DNA of 36,068 bases from Rickettsiales bacterium. Lineage in GTDB: Bacteria; Pseudomonadota; Alphaproteobacteria; Rickettsiales; UBA998. The DNA lies in contig JAIEPI010000139.1 of assembly GCA_019749855.1 (NCBI GenBank), positions 1-36,068 of the forward strand. The letters are read 5' to 3'. The position numbers and the translations under genes are program-made. Numbering within the stretch: position 1 is the first letter of the stretch; every line of letters starts with the position of its first letter. The notes beneath the pieces are model-generated. The model worked only from the letters and a program-made list of their open reading frames with translations, had not been told where the DNA came from and did no database searches. This document shows positions 25,668-34,881 of the stretch, piece after piece.

Positions 25668-28325
25668 ATGCTTTCCCGCTTAACCATCCGTCTTCGCATC
25701 ATGGCTGGAATGGCCTTACTCATGGTCCTGATGACCATCTCAGGGGGGCAGATGCTGTTGGGCATAAGACATGTAAAAAATCAGTTTGAATCGATTACTA
25801 GTATTTCGTCACAGCTAGTGAATTTATCCGCGCTTGATAAAAAATTGGCAGAGATTAATCTTCTGGCAAATCAGTTTCGATATAGCACTGAAAAACAATT
25901 TTTTGATCAGCTATTATCAAAAATTGATGGTGCATATGAAGATCTGGATTCTTTTGAGAAAGTTTCACGCGAAAAAGAGGATAAAGAAAAAATTTCGGTG
26001 CTGAAAGCAGACCTGAAATCATATCGTGAAGATGCCATAAAAATGGCTGAGTTGCTTGAACTCCGCAATAAACTAGTCACTGAGACCATGGATGTGCTTG
26101 GGCCACAAATCAGCTCTGAGCTTGATGCATTCCAAAAAGAAACATCAGGCATCGCAGACATATCTGCGATTGCAGAGCAATTGCCTGAGGATTTTCTTGC
26201 CCTTCGCCTGCAAGCGATGAAATTTCTAGTCGATAACAAGGCTATCCACGCTGAGAGATTCCATTCTCTCAAAAAGAAAGTCACCGAAGATATTATGTCT
26301 GTGAATCGTAACAGTCTTCCCGCATCGGAACAAAAAAAACTAGAGCAGATTGCTGAAAAATCTTCCAATTATTTCGATGCTTTTGGGCGTGTTCAACAAA
26401 CAATCGACATGCGAAATGAGCTATTTAAGCAAAAAATGGCCGGCACAATCTCTCAATTGACCTCAGCATCCGATTTACTCACAGATGAGCACGTTACAGA
26501 ACAACGTAACATTATTACAGGTGAGTCGGCTCAGCTAGGTAGCCTGAGCGTTATGTCTATCGTAATTTTTGCTGTTGCATTGGCGCTTGGCACATTGGGT
26601 GCGGTGTTAATTACTCGCAGCATCACCCGGCCATTGGGAACCGTCGTCACCACGATCAATCACCTGTCGCAGGGAAAAGCCGATATTGACTTGGTTGAGG
26701 ACACACACAAAACGGAAATTGGAGAATTGCTGCGTGCCTGTGTCAAGCTACGTGAAACAGTCGGTAAAAATCTGACCTTACAAACAATGGTCGATAACCT
26801 CGCCATGCCAGTCATGATGGCTGATAGTCATTTTAACATTACCTACATGAATACTGCCAGTACACAGGCGCTTCAGAAGGTGGAGAAGTTCCTGCCCGTA
26901 CCCATCAACCGAATCGTTGGCTCCAGTATCGATATTTTCCATAAAAATCCAGCGCACCAACGTGGAATTCTGCATGATCGCGCACGCCTGCCATTCAGCA
27001 CGAAGTTCAAAATTGGACCCGAATGGCTGGCTTTAACCGCCAAGCAGCTCCCAAGCCATGATGGCTCTTTCAGCGGTGCTTTCATCGATTGGCGCTTAGT
27101 GACAGAGGATGTCCTTGCACGTGAAAGCGAGGCATTGGCACAAACAAGCATTAACGAACTTATCGCCAATGCACAGGCCGGTAATCTCGCGCAACGTATA
27201 GATGCCAGCCAGCTGGATGGTTTTTACAAGTCACTGGCAGACGGCATGAACAGTCTGATGGATACCGTGATTAAACCAGTGGGCTCTGCCATTGAAGTGG
27301 TGCGATATCTGGCCCATGGCGATCTGACGCATACGATGGAAGGTCAATACGCTGGCTCTTTTAGCGACATGCAGCAGGCACTGAATGATACCATTCATAA
27401 ACTTCGTGATATGGTGCGCCAGATTCGTGACATGTCAGAATCAGTGAGTTCTTCCGCCTCTGAAATTGCTGATGGCAGTCAGGATCTCTCAAGCCGCACA
27501 GAGAGTCAGGCCTCCTCATTAGAAGAGACAGCCGCCTCGATGGAGGAAATGACGGGAACCGTGAAGCAAAACGCGCAAAGTGCACGGGACGCGAGCAATT
27601 TCTCCAAGGAAACCAATACGGTCGCCACACGTGGCGGTGAGGTCGTCTCCACCGCCATCAGCGCGATGAATGCCATTGAACAATCGTCGCAAAAAATCTC
27701 CGATATTATCGGCGTGATTGATGAGATTGCTTTCCAAACCAACCTGCTGGCACTGAATGCCGCTGTTGAGGCGGCACGTGCCGGTGAAGCGGGCAAAGGA
27801 TTTGCGGTGGTGGCCAGTGAGGTACGGGCGCTCGCTGGGCGCTCCTCCTCTGCTTCTAAAGAGATCAAAATGCTGATTCAGGAGAGTGTCGCTCAGGTAA
27901 AAAGCGGCTCAGAGTTAGTGAATAATACTGGGGTGACGCTTCAGGAGATCATCAGTTCGGTGGCGCGTGTCTCGGATATTGTCAGCTCTATCGCGCACGC
28001 CTCTCAGGAGCAGTCCCTTGGCATTAATCAGATTAATACCACCGTCACCCAGATGGACGAGATGACGCAGCAAAATGCGGCACTGGTTGAGGAAACAGCC
28101 GCTGCCTCACAGTCACTGGCCCAAAAAGGTGAGGATCTCAAGAAACTGATTGGTTATTTCCGCCTCAATGAGAGCGATCAGGCCTCGTCAACATCAAAGC
28201 AAAGCACACATCAGGCGGAATCGAGTAAAAAACAATCTACGACGAAACGTCCGGTTAAAACGTCTAAGCCAAACGGAAAGCATGGCCCTGAGCAGCATGC
28301 TGAAGCCGGTTGGGAGGAGTTTTAA
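25668..28325 (+). CDS. Methyl-accepting chemotaxis protein (TM, helical sensor, HAMP, PAS-like, MCP signalling domain)
   Basis: [46 protein letters not shown]-terminus ...[15 protein letters not shown] upstream of ATG 25668. Confidence 0.93.
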   Translation: MLSRLTIRLRIMAGMALLMVLMTISGGQMLLGIRHVKNQFESITSISSQLVNLSALDKKLAEINLLANQFRYSTEKQFFDQLLSKIDGAYEDLDSFEKVSREKEDKEKISVLKADLKSYREDAIKMAELLELRNKLVTETMDVLGPQISSELDAFQKETSGIADISAIAEQLPEDFLALRLQAMKFLVDNKAIHAERFHSLKKKVTEDIMSVNRNSLPASEQKKLEQIAEKSSNYFDAFGRVQQTIDMRNELFKQKMAGTISQLTSASDLLTDEHVTEQRNIITGESAQLGSLSVMSIVIFAVALALGTLGAVLITRSITRPLGTVVTTINHLSQGKADIDLVEDTHKTEIGELLRACVKLRETVGKNLTLQTMVDNLAMPVMMADSHFNITYMNTASTQALQKVEKFLPVPINRIVGSSIDIFHKNPAHQRGILHDRARLPFSTKFKIGPEWLALTAKQLPSHDGSFSGAFIDWRLVTEDVLARESEALAQTSINELIANAQAGNLAQRIDASQLDGFYKSLADGMNSLMDTVIKPVGSAIEVVRYLAHGDLTHTMEGQYAGSFSDMQQALNDTIHKLRDMVRQIRDMSESVSSSASEIADGSQDLSSRTESQASSLEETAASMEEMTGTVKQNAQSARDASNFSKETNTVATRGGEVVSTAISAMNAIEQSSQKISDIIGVIDEIAFQTNLLALNAAVEAARAGEAGKGFAVVASEVRALAGRSSSASKEIKMLIQESVAQVKSGSELVNNTGVTLQEIISSVARVSDIVSSIAHASQEQSLGINQINTTVTQMDEMTQQNAALVEETAAASQSLAQKGEDLKKLIGYFRLNESDQASSTSKQSTHQAESSKKQSTTKRPVKTSKPNGKHGPEQHAEAGWEEF

Positions 28326-28328
28326 GCC

Positions 28329-29354
28329 ATGACATATCGCGTTTTGCTGATTGATTATTCTCATTTTATGCGTGAAATGCTGTGCTGCCTGATTGAAAGC
28401 GATGGCGATATTGAAGTCGTCGGCATGGCGGGTGATTTTGAATCATCACTCAAGCTTAAGCGTCAGCTGCAGCCGGATGTGATTCTGCTCGATGCCGATT
28501 TGGCAGGTATGCATGGTCGCGCTTTTTTAGAACAGATCATTGAAAAGCAGAGCGCTCCGGTGATTATGATTTCATCCCTGACGCGACGCAATGTTGATAT
28601 CAGTCTGCGCGCTTTAGAAATGGGGGCGTTTGATGTGGTGACTAAGTCTGCCGCCACTTCAAGAGAAATGTCGCATCTGCGCCAGCAACTCATCCTACAG
28701 ATTAAATCCGCGAGTATGGTTTGCAAAACATTGCTACCCGTTAATCGTAGCCTTTTTTTACAGCAGGCAAAACTCCGCTCGCAATCCTTTCAGCGGCAGT
28801 TAATTGCGATCGGTGCCTCCAGCGGTGGCGTGGAGACACTCAGTTTTCTGATGAGTCAGCTACCCATCGGGCTGCCGCCGATTCTCATTACCCAGCATTT
28901 ACCTGAAGCCTTTTTGGCACCTATGGCGGAGCGACTTAATATGCATTCTGCCATCAACGTACGCCCTGCACAGGTTGGCGAAAATTTACAATCTGGCCAT
29001 GCTTACATTGCCAACACCACATCACAGCTTGGGCTGTCTGCCAATGGCAGCCTCTTTGTTTCAGCGAACCCCCACGTGACCACCCATATCGAACAACGCC
29101 CGTCGGTGGACATCATGTTTTACCAGGCGGCAAAAAAAATGGGGGAACGCTCGATGGGCATCATCCTGACCGGAACAGGCAAAGATGGATCAGAAGGCCT
29201 GCGCGCCATGCGGGATGCCGGCGCCTGTACTTTGGGTCAAACACCTGAGAGTAGCATCGCATCCGATATGCCGTCACAGGCCATTGAGCGTGGCGCGGTG
29301 CAACAGGAAGTGGCACTTAGCGCACTGCCGCAGGCAATTATGGAATTATGCTAA
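28329..29354 (+). CDS. cheB: Chemotaxis response regulator methylesterase
   Basis: N-terminal REC; IGASSGGVETL, ITQHLP, GIILTGTGKDGSEGLRAMRDAG. Confidence 0.92.
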   Translation: MTYRVLLIDYSHFMREMLCCLIESDGDIEVVGMAGDFESSLKLKRQLQPDVILLDADLAGMHGRAFLEQIIEKQSAPVIMISSLTRRNVDISLRALEMGAFDVVTKSAATSREMSHLRQQLILQIKSASMVCKTLLPVNRSLFLQQAKLRSQSFQRQLIAIGASSGGVETLSFLMSQLPIGLPPILITQHLPEAFLAPMAERLNMHSAINVRPAQVGENLQSGHAYIANTTSQLGLSANGSLFVSANPHVTTHIEQRPSVDIMFYQAAKKMGERSMGIILTGTGKDGSEGLRAMRDAGACTLGQTPESSIASDMPSQAIERGAVQQEVALSALPQAIMELC

Positions 29355-29375
29355 GTAGCGGCTCAGAGATATTTT

Positions 29376-29711
29376 ATGGAAATTGAGTTTCATAGTGATA
29401 CCACAGGACTTCACGCCCGCTTCTGTGGTCGCTCTTCCTTTGGTGATTACAAAGAGATGGAGAAACTGTGTCTGTGCATTGAGCAATCACAAAACCCTAA
29501 TAAAAGTATCGTGATTGACCTGAGCCGTCTTGATTTTGTTGACTCCGCCGGGCTGGGCCTGTTGCTTTTACTCAAAGAGCACTGCGAACGGTGTCAGGTG
29601 CGTGTTTCAATCGCAAACCCCCAGGGGCAGGTGCGTAAAATGCTGGAGGTCTCACGATTAAACGAACTATTTGGCTTGCCATATCAGGAAAAGCATCGTG
29701 ATACACGCTGA
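29376..29711 (+). CDS. STAS-domain anti-sigma factor antagonist
   Basis: SIVIDLSRLDFVDSAGLGLLLLLKEHC. Confidence 0.92.
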   Translation: MEIEFHSDTTGLHARFCGRSSFGDYKEMEKLCLCIEQSQNPNKSIVIDLSRLDFVDSAGLGLLLLLKEHCERCQVRVSIANPQGQVRKMLEVSRLNELFGLPYQEKHRDTR

Positions 29712-30882
29712 TATATCTTCTATCCGCTTTGGAGATTTACGCGTTCTGATCGTCGATGATTCACGACAAAGTCTACTCATTGCCTCTTCCATTCTGCGAA
29801 AACAGGGTATCACGCAGATTTTCTTTGCAGAGAATGGTCAACAGGCTCTCACCGCCGCGATGGAACATTTGCCTGACTTGATTTTGCTGGATTTGTTGAT
29901 GCCTCAGCTTGATGGCTATGCGTTTTGTCGCGCCATTCGCCAGCAACCCGGCTTTCAGGAAACGCCGATTATTGTGCAAACCGGCGTCGAAGATGCGAAT
30001 GGTCTGGCGCAAGCATTCGAAGCGGGTGCCAGCGATTTTGTGCGAAAACCCATTCACGCCAGCGAGTTAATTGCGCGCACGAAGGTGCATCTGGAACGGC
30101 TCGCCTTGTTAAAAATCATCAACACCCAAAACCGCCAGTTCAAGGATGAGTTACAAGCCGCAAAAGTGATGCAGGAAATGATCCTGCCGAGCACGACCAC
30201 CGTACATGAATTGCAAACGAATTATCATCTGGATTTAGCAGTGCATCACCAGCCCTGCCAGTCACTTTCAGGGGATTTATGGTCGGCCTTCGCGCTCGAC
30301 GATCACCAGATAGCATTTTATCAGGTGGATTTCTCCGGCCACGGCATTCTTGCTGCCATGAACAGCTTTCGTTTTCATGCGCTGACTCAGGCACGCCTAT
30401 TGCCCTCAAATGAGCCAGGTGCCTATCTGGATAAACTCAATCATTCATTGCGAGATGTGCTGCCACGCCATTGTTTTGCCACCATATTTTATGGGGTGCT
30501 CGACACAAAGCGCAGTGAGTTGCGTTATGCTACGGCGGCACACACCGCGCCGATCATTTTACGAAAATGCGGTGCACTAGAAAGTCTGAATGCGCATGGC
30601 TTTCCACTGAGTGCCGTGTCGCAAGCGAATTATGAAACACGCTGTACCGAGTTTAATTCAGGCGATCAATTGCTACTCTATAGTGATGCGCTGGTGGAGC
30701 GTTGGGAGGGATTCGACGAGACTTCGCTCCACGCCTTAATGCAACAAACCACCTCCTTAGTCAGAAAAAATACTTCGAGTGCCCATGATATGCTGGAGCA
30801 TATTCTTGCTTCCTTTAATGAATCGCGTGGTTTTGTACCGCTGGAAGATGATCTCTCAATTATCGTGATTCGGCGGCACTAG
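29698..30882 (+). CDS. Response regulator with PP2C/SpoIIE (RsbU-type) phosphatase domain
   Basis: REC: VLIVDDSRQSLL, DLILLDLLMPQLDGYAFC, FVRKPI. Phosphatase: LSGDLWSAFALDDHQIAFYQVDFSGHG...LEDDLSIIVIRRH. GTG start at 29698 with AGGAAA upstream. Confidence 0.87.
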   Translation: MIHADISSIRFGDLRVLIVDDSRQSLLIASSILRKQGITQIFFAENGQQALTAAMEHLPDLILLDLLMPQLDGYAFCRAIRQQPGFQETPIIVQTGVEDANGLAQAFEAGASDFVRKPIHASELIARTKVHLERLALLKIINTQNRQFKDELQAAKVMQEMILPSTTTVHELQTNYHLDLAVHHQPCQSLSGDLWSAFALDDHQIAFYQVDFSGHGILAAMNSFRFHALTQARLLPSNEPGAYLDKLNHSLRDVLPRHCFATIFYGVLDTKRSELRYATAAHTAPIILRKCGALESLNAHGFPLSAVSQANYETRCTEFNSGDQLLLYSDALVERWEGFDETSLHALMQQTTSLVRKNTSSAHDMLEHILASFNESRGFVPLEDDLSIIVIRRH

Positions 30883-32393
30883 AAAAGACTGCCCTGATTG
30901 GGAGGTTTTGCCATAGTAGCTTTTTTCTGACGTTTGGTTGGTGTGGCATGATGCGCTGAATATGTTTGGCCTGCTTCCCACCGTCTCACCTGCGCCTCCC
31001 CGTCATGGAATTGTAAGGTCACGCTATCATTCGGCAATAACGCACAGGATGAAACGGTCTGGCCACCTGCATCACGCACCAGTACATAGCCACGTCGCAA
31101 AACCTCGCGATAATCGAGTGTCTCGAGCATCCGTGCCAATGCGGCGACTCGCTCAGTACGTCTGGCAATTTGCTGATGCAGCAGCGGCGTCGCCAGACGC
31201 ATAGCCACTAACTGGAATCCATCACCCGCACGCATCAAGCACGCGCGCCCATTCACCATTAAAAGGCGTGTAGAAATCTGTAAATTTAGCTCAGAATCGC
31301 GCAGCCGTTGCCGCAGGCGCTCTGGTGCAAGTGAGGAGTGAAAACGCGATAGTTGCACCTGTTTATGCTGTAAAAACTGGCGTGGTGCGTGGCTAAGTCG
31401 CTCACTGAAGCTGTCCAAGCGCTGCTGTGCCTGCGCCAGAAAATCTTCCGGTCGTGGCAAACCTCGGCTCAGACCCACCAGCCGCTCACGCCGACTCACT
31501 AGCCCGTGCTGCGTGGCGCGGGCCATGCGCAGGTTTGATTCCTGCAGATAAAACTGCAGCTCCGTGCGCACAGGCAAGGCCATCTCAGCAGCGGCTGTGG
31601 GGGTCGGTGCACGTCGGTCAGCCACGTAATCAATGAGCGTGGTGTCGGTTTCATGCCCCACCGCTGAGATGAGTGGAATGTCAGAGGCCGCGGCGGCCCT
31701 CACCACGATTTCTTCATTGAAACACCATAAATCTTCCGTGGAACCACCGCCGCGCCCCACGATCAACAGATCGGGACGGGGAATCACACCGCCGGCTTTT
31801 AACTGATTAAAGCCAGCAATCGCGGTGGCAATCTCCAACGCCGCCCCCTCGCCCTGTACGCGCACCGGCCAAAGCAGGACATGACAGGGGAAACGATCGG
31901 CCACGCGATGCAAAATATCCCGAATCACCGCACCGGTCGGCGAGGTCACCACCCCAATGACCTTTGGCAGGAAGGGAAGTGGTTGCTTGCGCGCTTCATC
32001 AAACAGCCCTTCGCGCCGCAATGCTTCCTTGCGTTGCTCCAATAAGGCAAGCAGCGCTCCGGCTCCGGCAGGCTCCAGATGTTCCACAATCAACTGATAT
32101 TTTGATTGCCCGCCATAGGTACTGATGCGCCCTGTAGCATAGACTTCCAGACCCATTTGCAACAGCGCATTGAAACGACTGGCAGTGCCTTTCCAGCAGA
32201 CAGCGGCGAGGACGGCTTTATCGTCTTTAAGATCAAAATAGCTATGTCCAGAGCTTTGGCGAACGACTTTAGAAATTTCACCGCGCACGCGTACATGGTC
32301 GAACTGCTGCTCTATGACATTTTTGACCGCGCCAGAGATCTCACTGACGCTGTAAGTTGGCTGATTATGGCTTAAAGGGGGGCTGTCCATCAT
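30879..32393 (-). CDS. xseA: Exodeoxyribonuclease VII large subunit
   Basis: YSVSEISGAVKNVIEQQFDHVRVRGEIS...GHSYFDLKDDKA...VTSPTGAVIRDILHR...DLLIVGRGGGSTEDLWCFNEE. Confidence 0.96.
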   Translation of the reverse strand: MMDSPPLSHNQPTYSVSEISGAVKNVIEQQFDHVRVRGEISKVVRQSSGHSYFDLKDDKAVLAAVCWKGTASRFNALLQMGLEVYATGRISTYGGQSKYQLIVEHLEPAGAGALLALLEQRKEALRREGLFDEARKQPLPFLPKVIGVVTSPTGAVIRDILHRVADRFPCHVLLWPVRVQGEGAALEIATAIAGFNQLKAGGVIPRPDLLIVGRGGGSTEDLWCFNEEIVVRAAAASDIPLISAVGHETDTTLIDYVADRRAPTPTAAAEMALPVRTELQFYLQESNLRMARATQHGLVSRRERLVGLSRGLPRPEDFLAQAQQRLDSFSERLSHAPRQFLQHKQVQLSRFHSSLAPERLRQRLRDSELNLQISTRLLMVNGRACLMRAGDGFQLVAMRLATPLLHQQIARRTERVAALARMLETLDYREVLRRGYVLVRDAGGQTVSSCALLPNDSVTLQFHDGEAQVRRWEAGQTYSAHHATPTKRQKKATMAKPPNQGSLF

Positions 32394-32499
32394 TCCTGCT
32401 TGTCATGCCTAGCCACCATCGGGTAAAGGTGGTTCGGTCAAGGTGCGTGCTGCATGCATCCTAACCAATAGAAAAAAAAACGGCAAAAAACAACTTATC

Positions 32500-33771
32500 A
32501 TGCGCATTCTTGTTATTGGTTCCGGCGGCAGAGAGCATGCCATGGTGAAAGCGCTGAAGCGCTCGACACGCCTCACCAGACTATGGTGCGCGGATGGTAA
32601 TGGTGGAATTATGCAGGATGTCGAGTGCCTCACTCTTCCCGATGCCGCCAGCATCCTTGCCTTCAGCCAGAAAGAAAAAGTTGATCTGGTCATCATTGGG
32701 CCTGAAAAAGCGCTCGTGGACGGCGTCACCGACGCACTTCGCGCTGCGGGTATTGCCGTGTTTGGCCCGTCCAAAGCGGCCGCGCAACTGGAGGCCTCCA
32801 AAGGATTCACCAAGGATTTATGCCGTACCTACGGAATTCCAACCGGAAATTATGCACGCTTCACCGATACGGAATCCGCTAAGGATTATGTGGCACGCCA
32901 ACCGATGCCGCTGGTGATTAAGGCGGACGGACTGGCCTCAGGCAAAGGGGTGGTGATTTGCACACGAAGGCGCGAGGCCGAGCGCACGATTGATGAAATG
33001 TTTTCCGGAAAATTCGGAGAAGCCAGTGCCAGTATCGTCATTGAGGAATTTCTCGAGGGTGAAGAAGTCAGCTTTTTTGCCCTGTGTGATGGCACCACCG
33101 CCGTGGAGTTTGGCGCCGCCCAGGACCACAAAGCCGCCTATGATGGCGACAAAGGCCCCAATACCGGCGGCATGGGCACATACTCCCCTGCACCCGTGGC
33201 TACGCCTGCGATCCGAAAAGAGATTATGCAGCGCATTATTCTGCCCACGATGCATGCCATGGCGAAAGAGGGCATCCCCTATCAGGGCGTGTTATTTGCG
33301 GGTTTAATGATTACGCGCGACGGGCCAAAGCTTATTGAATATAATGCTCGTTTTGGTGATCCTGAGACGCAGGTATTGATGGCGCGTCTGGACGAAGATC
33401 TGGCGGAATTGCTATTGCGCGTCGCCGAAGGGAAGCTCCCCAATCGTGCGTTACGCTTCCGCCCTGAAGCAGCGGTGTGTGTGGTGATGGCCGCCAATGG
33501 CTATCCGAATGAGTACCAAAAAGGCAGTGAAATCAAAAATCTGGCGGCGGCGGAAGCTTTGGAGGGTGTCACCATTTATCATGCAGGCACGCGATCGGAG
33601 GACGGTAAAATTCTTGCCAATGGCGGGCGGGTATTGGGCATCACCGCGCTGGGAAGCAGCGTCGAAGCAGCGCAAACACTTGCCTACAAGGCCGTGGATC
33701 TGATTGACTGGCCCGAAGGCTTCTGCCGCCGCGACATCGGCTGGCGTGCGATTGGACGTGACGCGGCTTAG
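32500..33771 (+). CDS. purD: Phosphoribosylamine-glycine ligase
   Basis: MRILVIGSGGREHAM start; IGPEKALVDGVTDALR, PLVIKADGLASGKGVVI, GPNTGGMGTYSPAP, EYNARFGDPETQVLM. Confidence 0.97.
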   Translation: MRILVIGSGGREHAMVKALKRSTRLTRLWCADGNGGIMQDVECLTLPDAASILAFSQKEKVDLVIIGPEKALVDGVTDALRAAGIAVFGPSKAAAQLEASKGFTKDLCRTYGIPTGNYARFTDTESAKDYVARQPMPLVIKADGLASGKGVVICTRRREAERTIDEMFSGKFGEASASIVIEEFLEGEEVSFFALCDGTTAVEFGAAQDHKAAYDGDKGPNTGGMGTYSPAPVATPAIRKEIMQRIILPTMHAMAKEGIPYQGVLFAGLMITRDGPKLIEYNARFGDPETQVLMARLDEDLAELLLRVAEGKLPNRALRFRPEAAVCVVMAANGYPNEYQKGSEIKNLAAAEALEGVTIYHAGTRSEDGKILANGGRVLGITALGSSVEAAQTLAYKAVDLIDWPEGFCRRDIGWRAIGRDAA

Positions 33772-33797
33772 GCCACACATGGGCTGAGGTCATCGCT

Positions 33798-34160
33798 CTA
33801 GCGCGACAGCGTTTCAATTTTTCCGTAGCCCATGATCTTCTTACCATCATGTACCAGTAAACTGAGGCACTGCTCCCATTTTTCTACTAATTCAGGGTTG
33901 TTCTCCGTTGCACATAATGCCAACATTTCGTCACGCGCCGCTTTGAGCTGTCGCTCACTGAGGGGGCATCCGCTCTGACAGACAAGGATCGCGCACTCCA
34001 GCGCCTGCGTCTGGCGGACGGGAGCGGTAGCAGGGTGCACCATACGCCAGTGATTGAGTGTGCTTCGCAGTTGCTGTGAGAACTTCGTACAGGCCTCTTT
34101 TTGCTTGGCACGCTGATCACGATTGCTACGCGCGACGGCAAACAAAAGGGGTGCGCTCAT
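33798..34160 (-). CDS. Hypothetical protein
   Basis: 120 aa ORF with a 4-nt overlap with the upstream YciB-like gene; no family recognised. Confidence 0.5.
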   Translation of the reverse strand: MSAPLLFAVARSNRDQRAKQKEACTKFSQQLRSTLNHWRMVHPATAPVRQTQALECAILVCQSGCPLSERQLKAARDEMLALCATENNPELVEKWEQCLSLLVHDGKKIMGYGKIETLSR

Positions 34161-34714
34161 GAATCACTCTTCGTGGCATCAGCTATGGCGTATGTTCTCA
34201 TCACCCACACCTGCGTCAGCGAGAAAACCAACGTGCAGCTCAGCATGCCAAACACCTTGAAACTCACCCAGAAATCTGTCGAGAAATGCCGCCAGATTAC
34301 TTCATTAAGTGCCGCCAGAAAAAGAAAGAAAAGGCCATAATTTCGTGATAGCGCCCGCCAGCCAGCCGCGTTCAGTTCAAGTGCCATCCCCATCACGTGG
34401 CGCAGCAAGCCTTTGCCGCGTGCCCATCCGATCAATAAAATGGCGGCGAATAATGCGTTCACCAGCGTCGGCTTCATTTTGATGAATAGCTCACTGTTCA
34501 GCGCCAGCGTCAACCCACCGAGCACTGTGACAGCGATGCCTGAAATGAGCGGCGTCATCGCTAAGCGGCGATCCTTGACATAGGAAGCCACCAGCGCCAG
34601 CAACGTCAGCAGCATCAGTGTGACTGTCCCTGCCATCAGACCATAGGTTTTATACGCGATAAAGAATCCGGCCAGTGGGCCAAACTCGATCAGGGGTTGC
34701 CAGAGTTTGTTCAT
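34157..34714 (-). CDS. Inner-membrane septation protein A / YciB-like
   Basis: Multi-pass MNKLWQPLIEFGPLAGFFIAYKTYGLMAGTVTLM...NEVIWRHFSTDFWVSFKVFG. Confidence 0.85.
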   Translation of the reverse strand: MNKLWQPLIEFGPLAGFFIAYKTYGLMAGTVTLMLLTLLALVASYVKDRRLAMTPLISGIAVTVLGGLTLALNSELFIKMKPTLVNALFAAILLIGWARGKGLLRHVMGMALELNAAGWRALSRNYGLFFLFLAALNEVIWRHFSTDFWVSFKVFGMLSCTLVFSLTQVWVMRTYAIADATKSDS

Positions 34715-34881
34715 GCCTGATGTATAATAGGCGGATGCGCATTTGTCAGCCCCCGCATTTGATGTGTTTATGCTTGTGGTTCATAGCAAGATAAGCTCAA
34801 TTGATTGAGCTATTTCATTGAGTTGTGGCTTATTAATAAGAAATTGTCCTATCGATCTGCTCAATAGGAAAACCTGCAGGC

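Noticed and set aside
25907-26368. Minus-strand 153-aa ORF inside the MCP gene
   Set aside because: Ser-rich antisense shadow of the MCP helical region.
34700-34728. TATAAT at 34723-34728 as a promoter for the Y-family polymerase
   Set aside because: No acceptable -35 at normal spacing and no exact extended -10 match.
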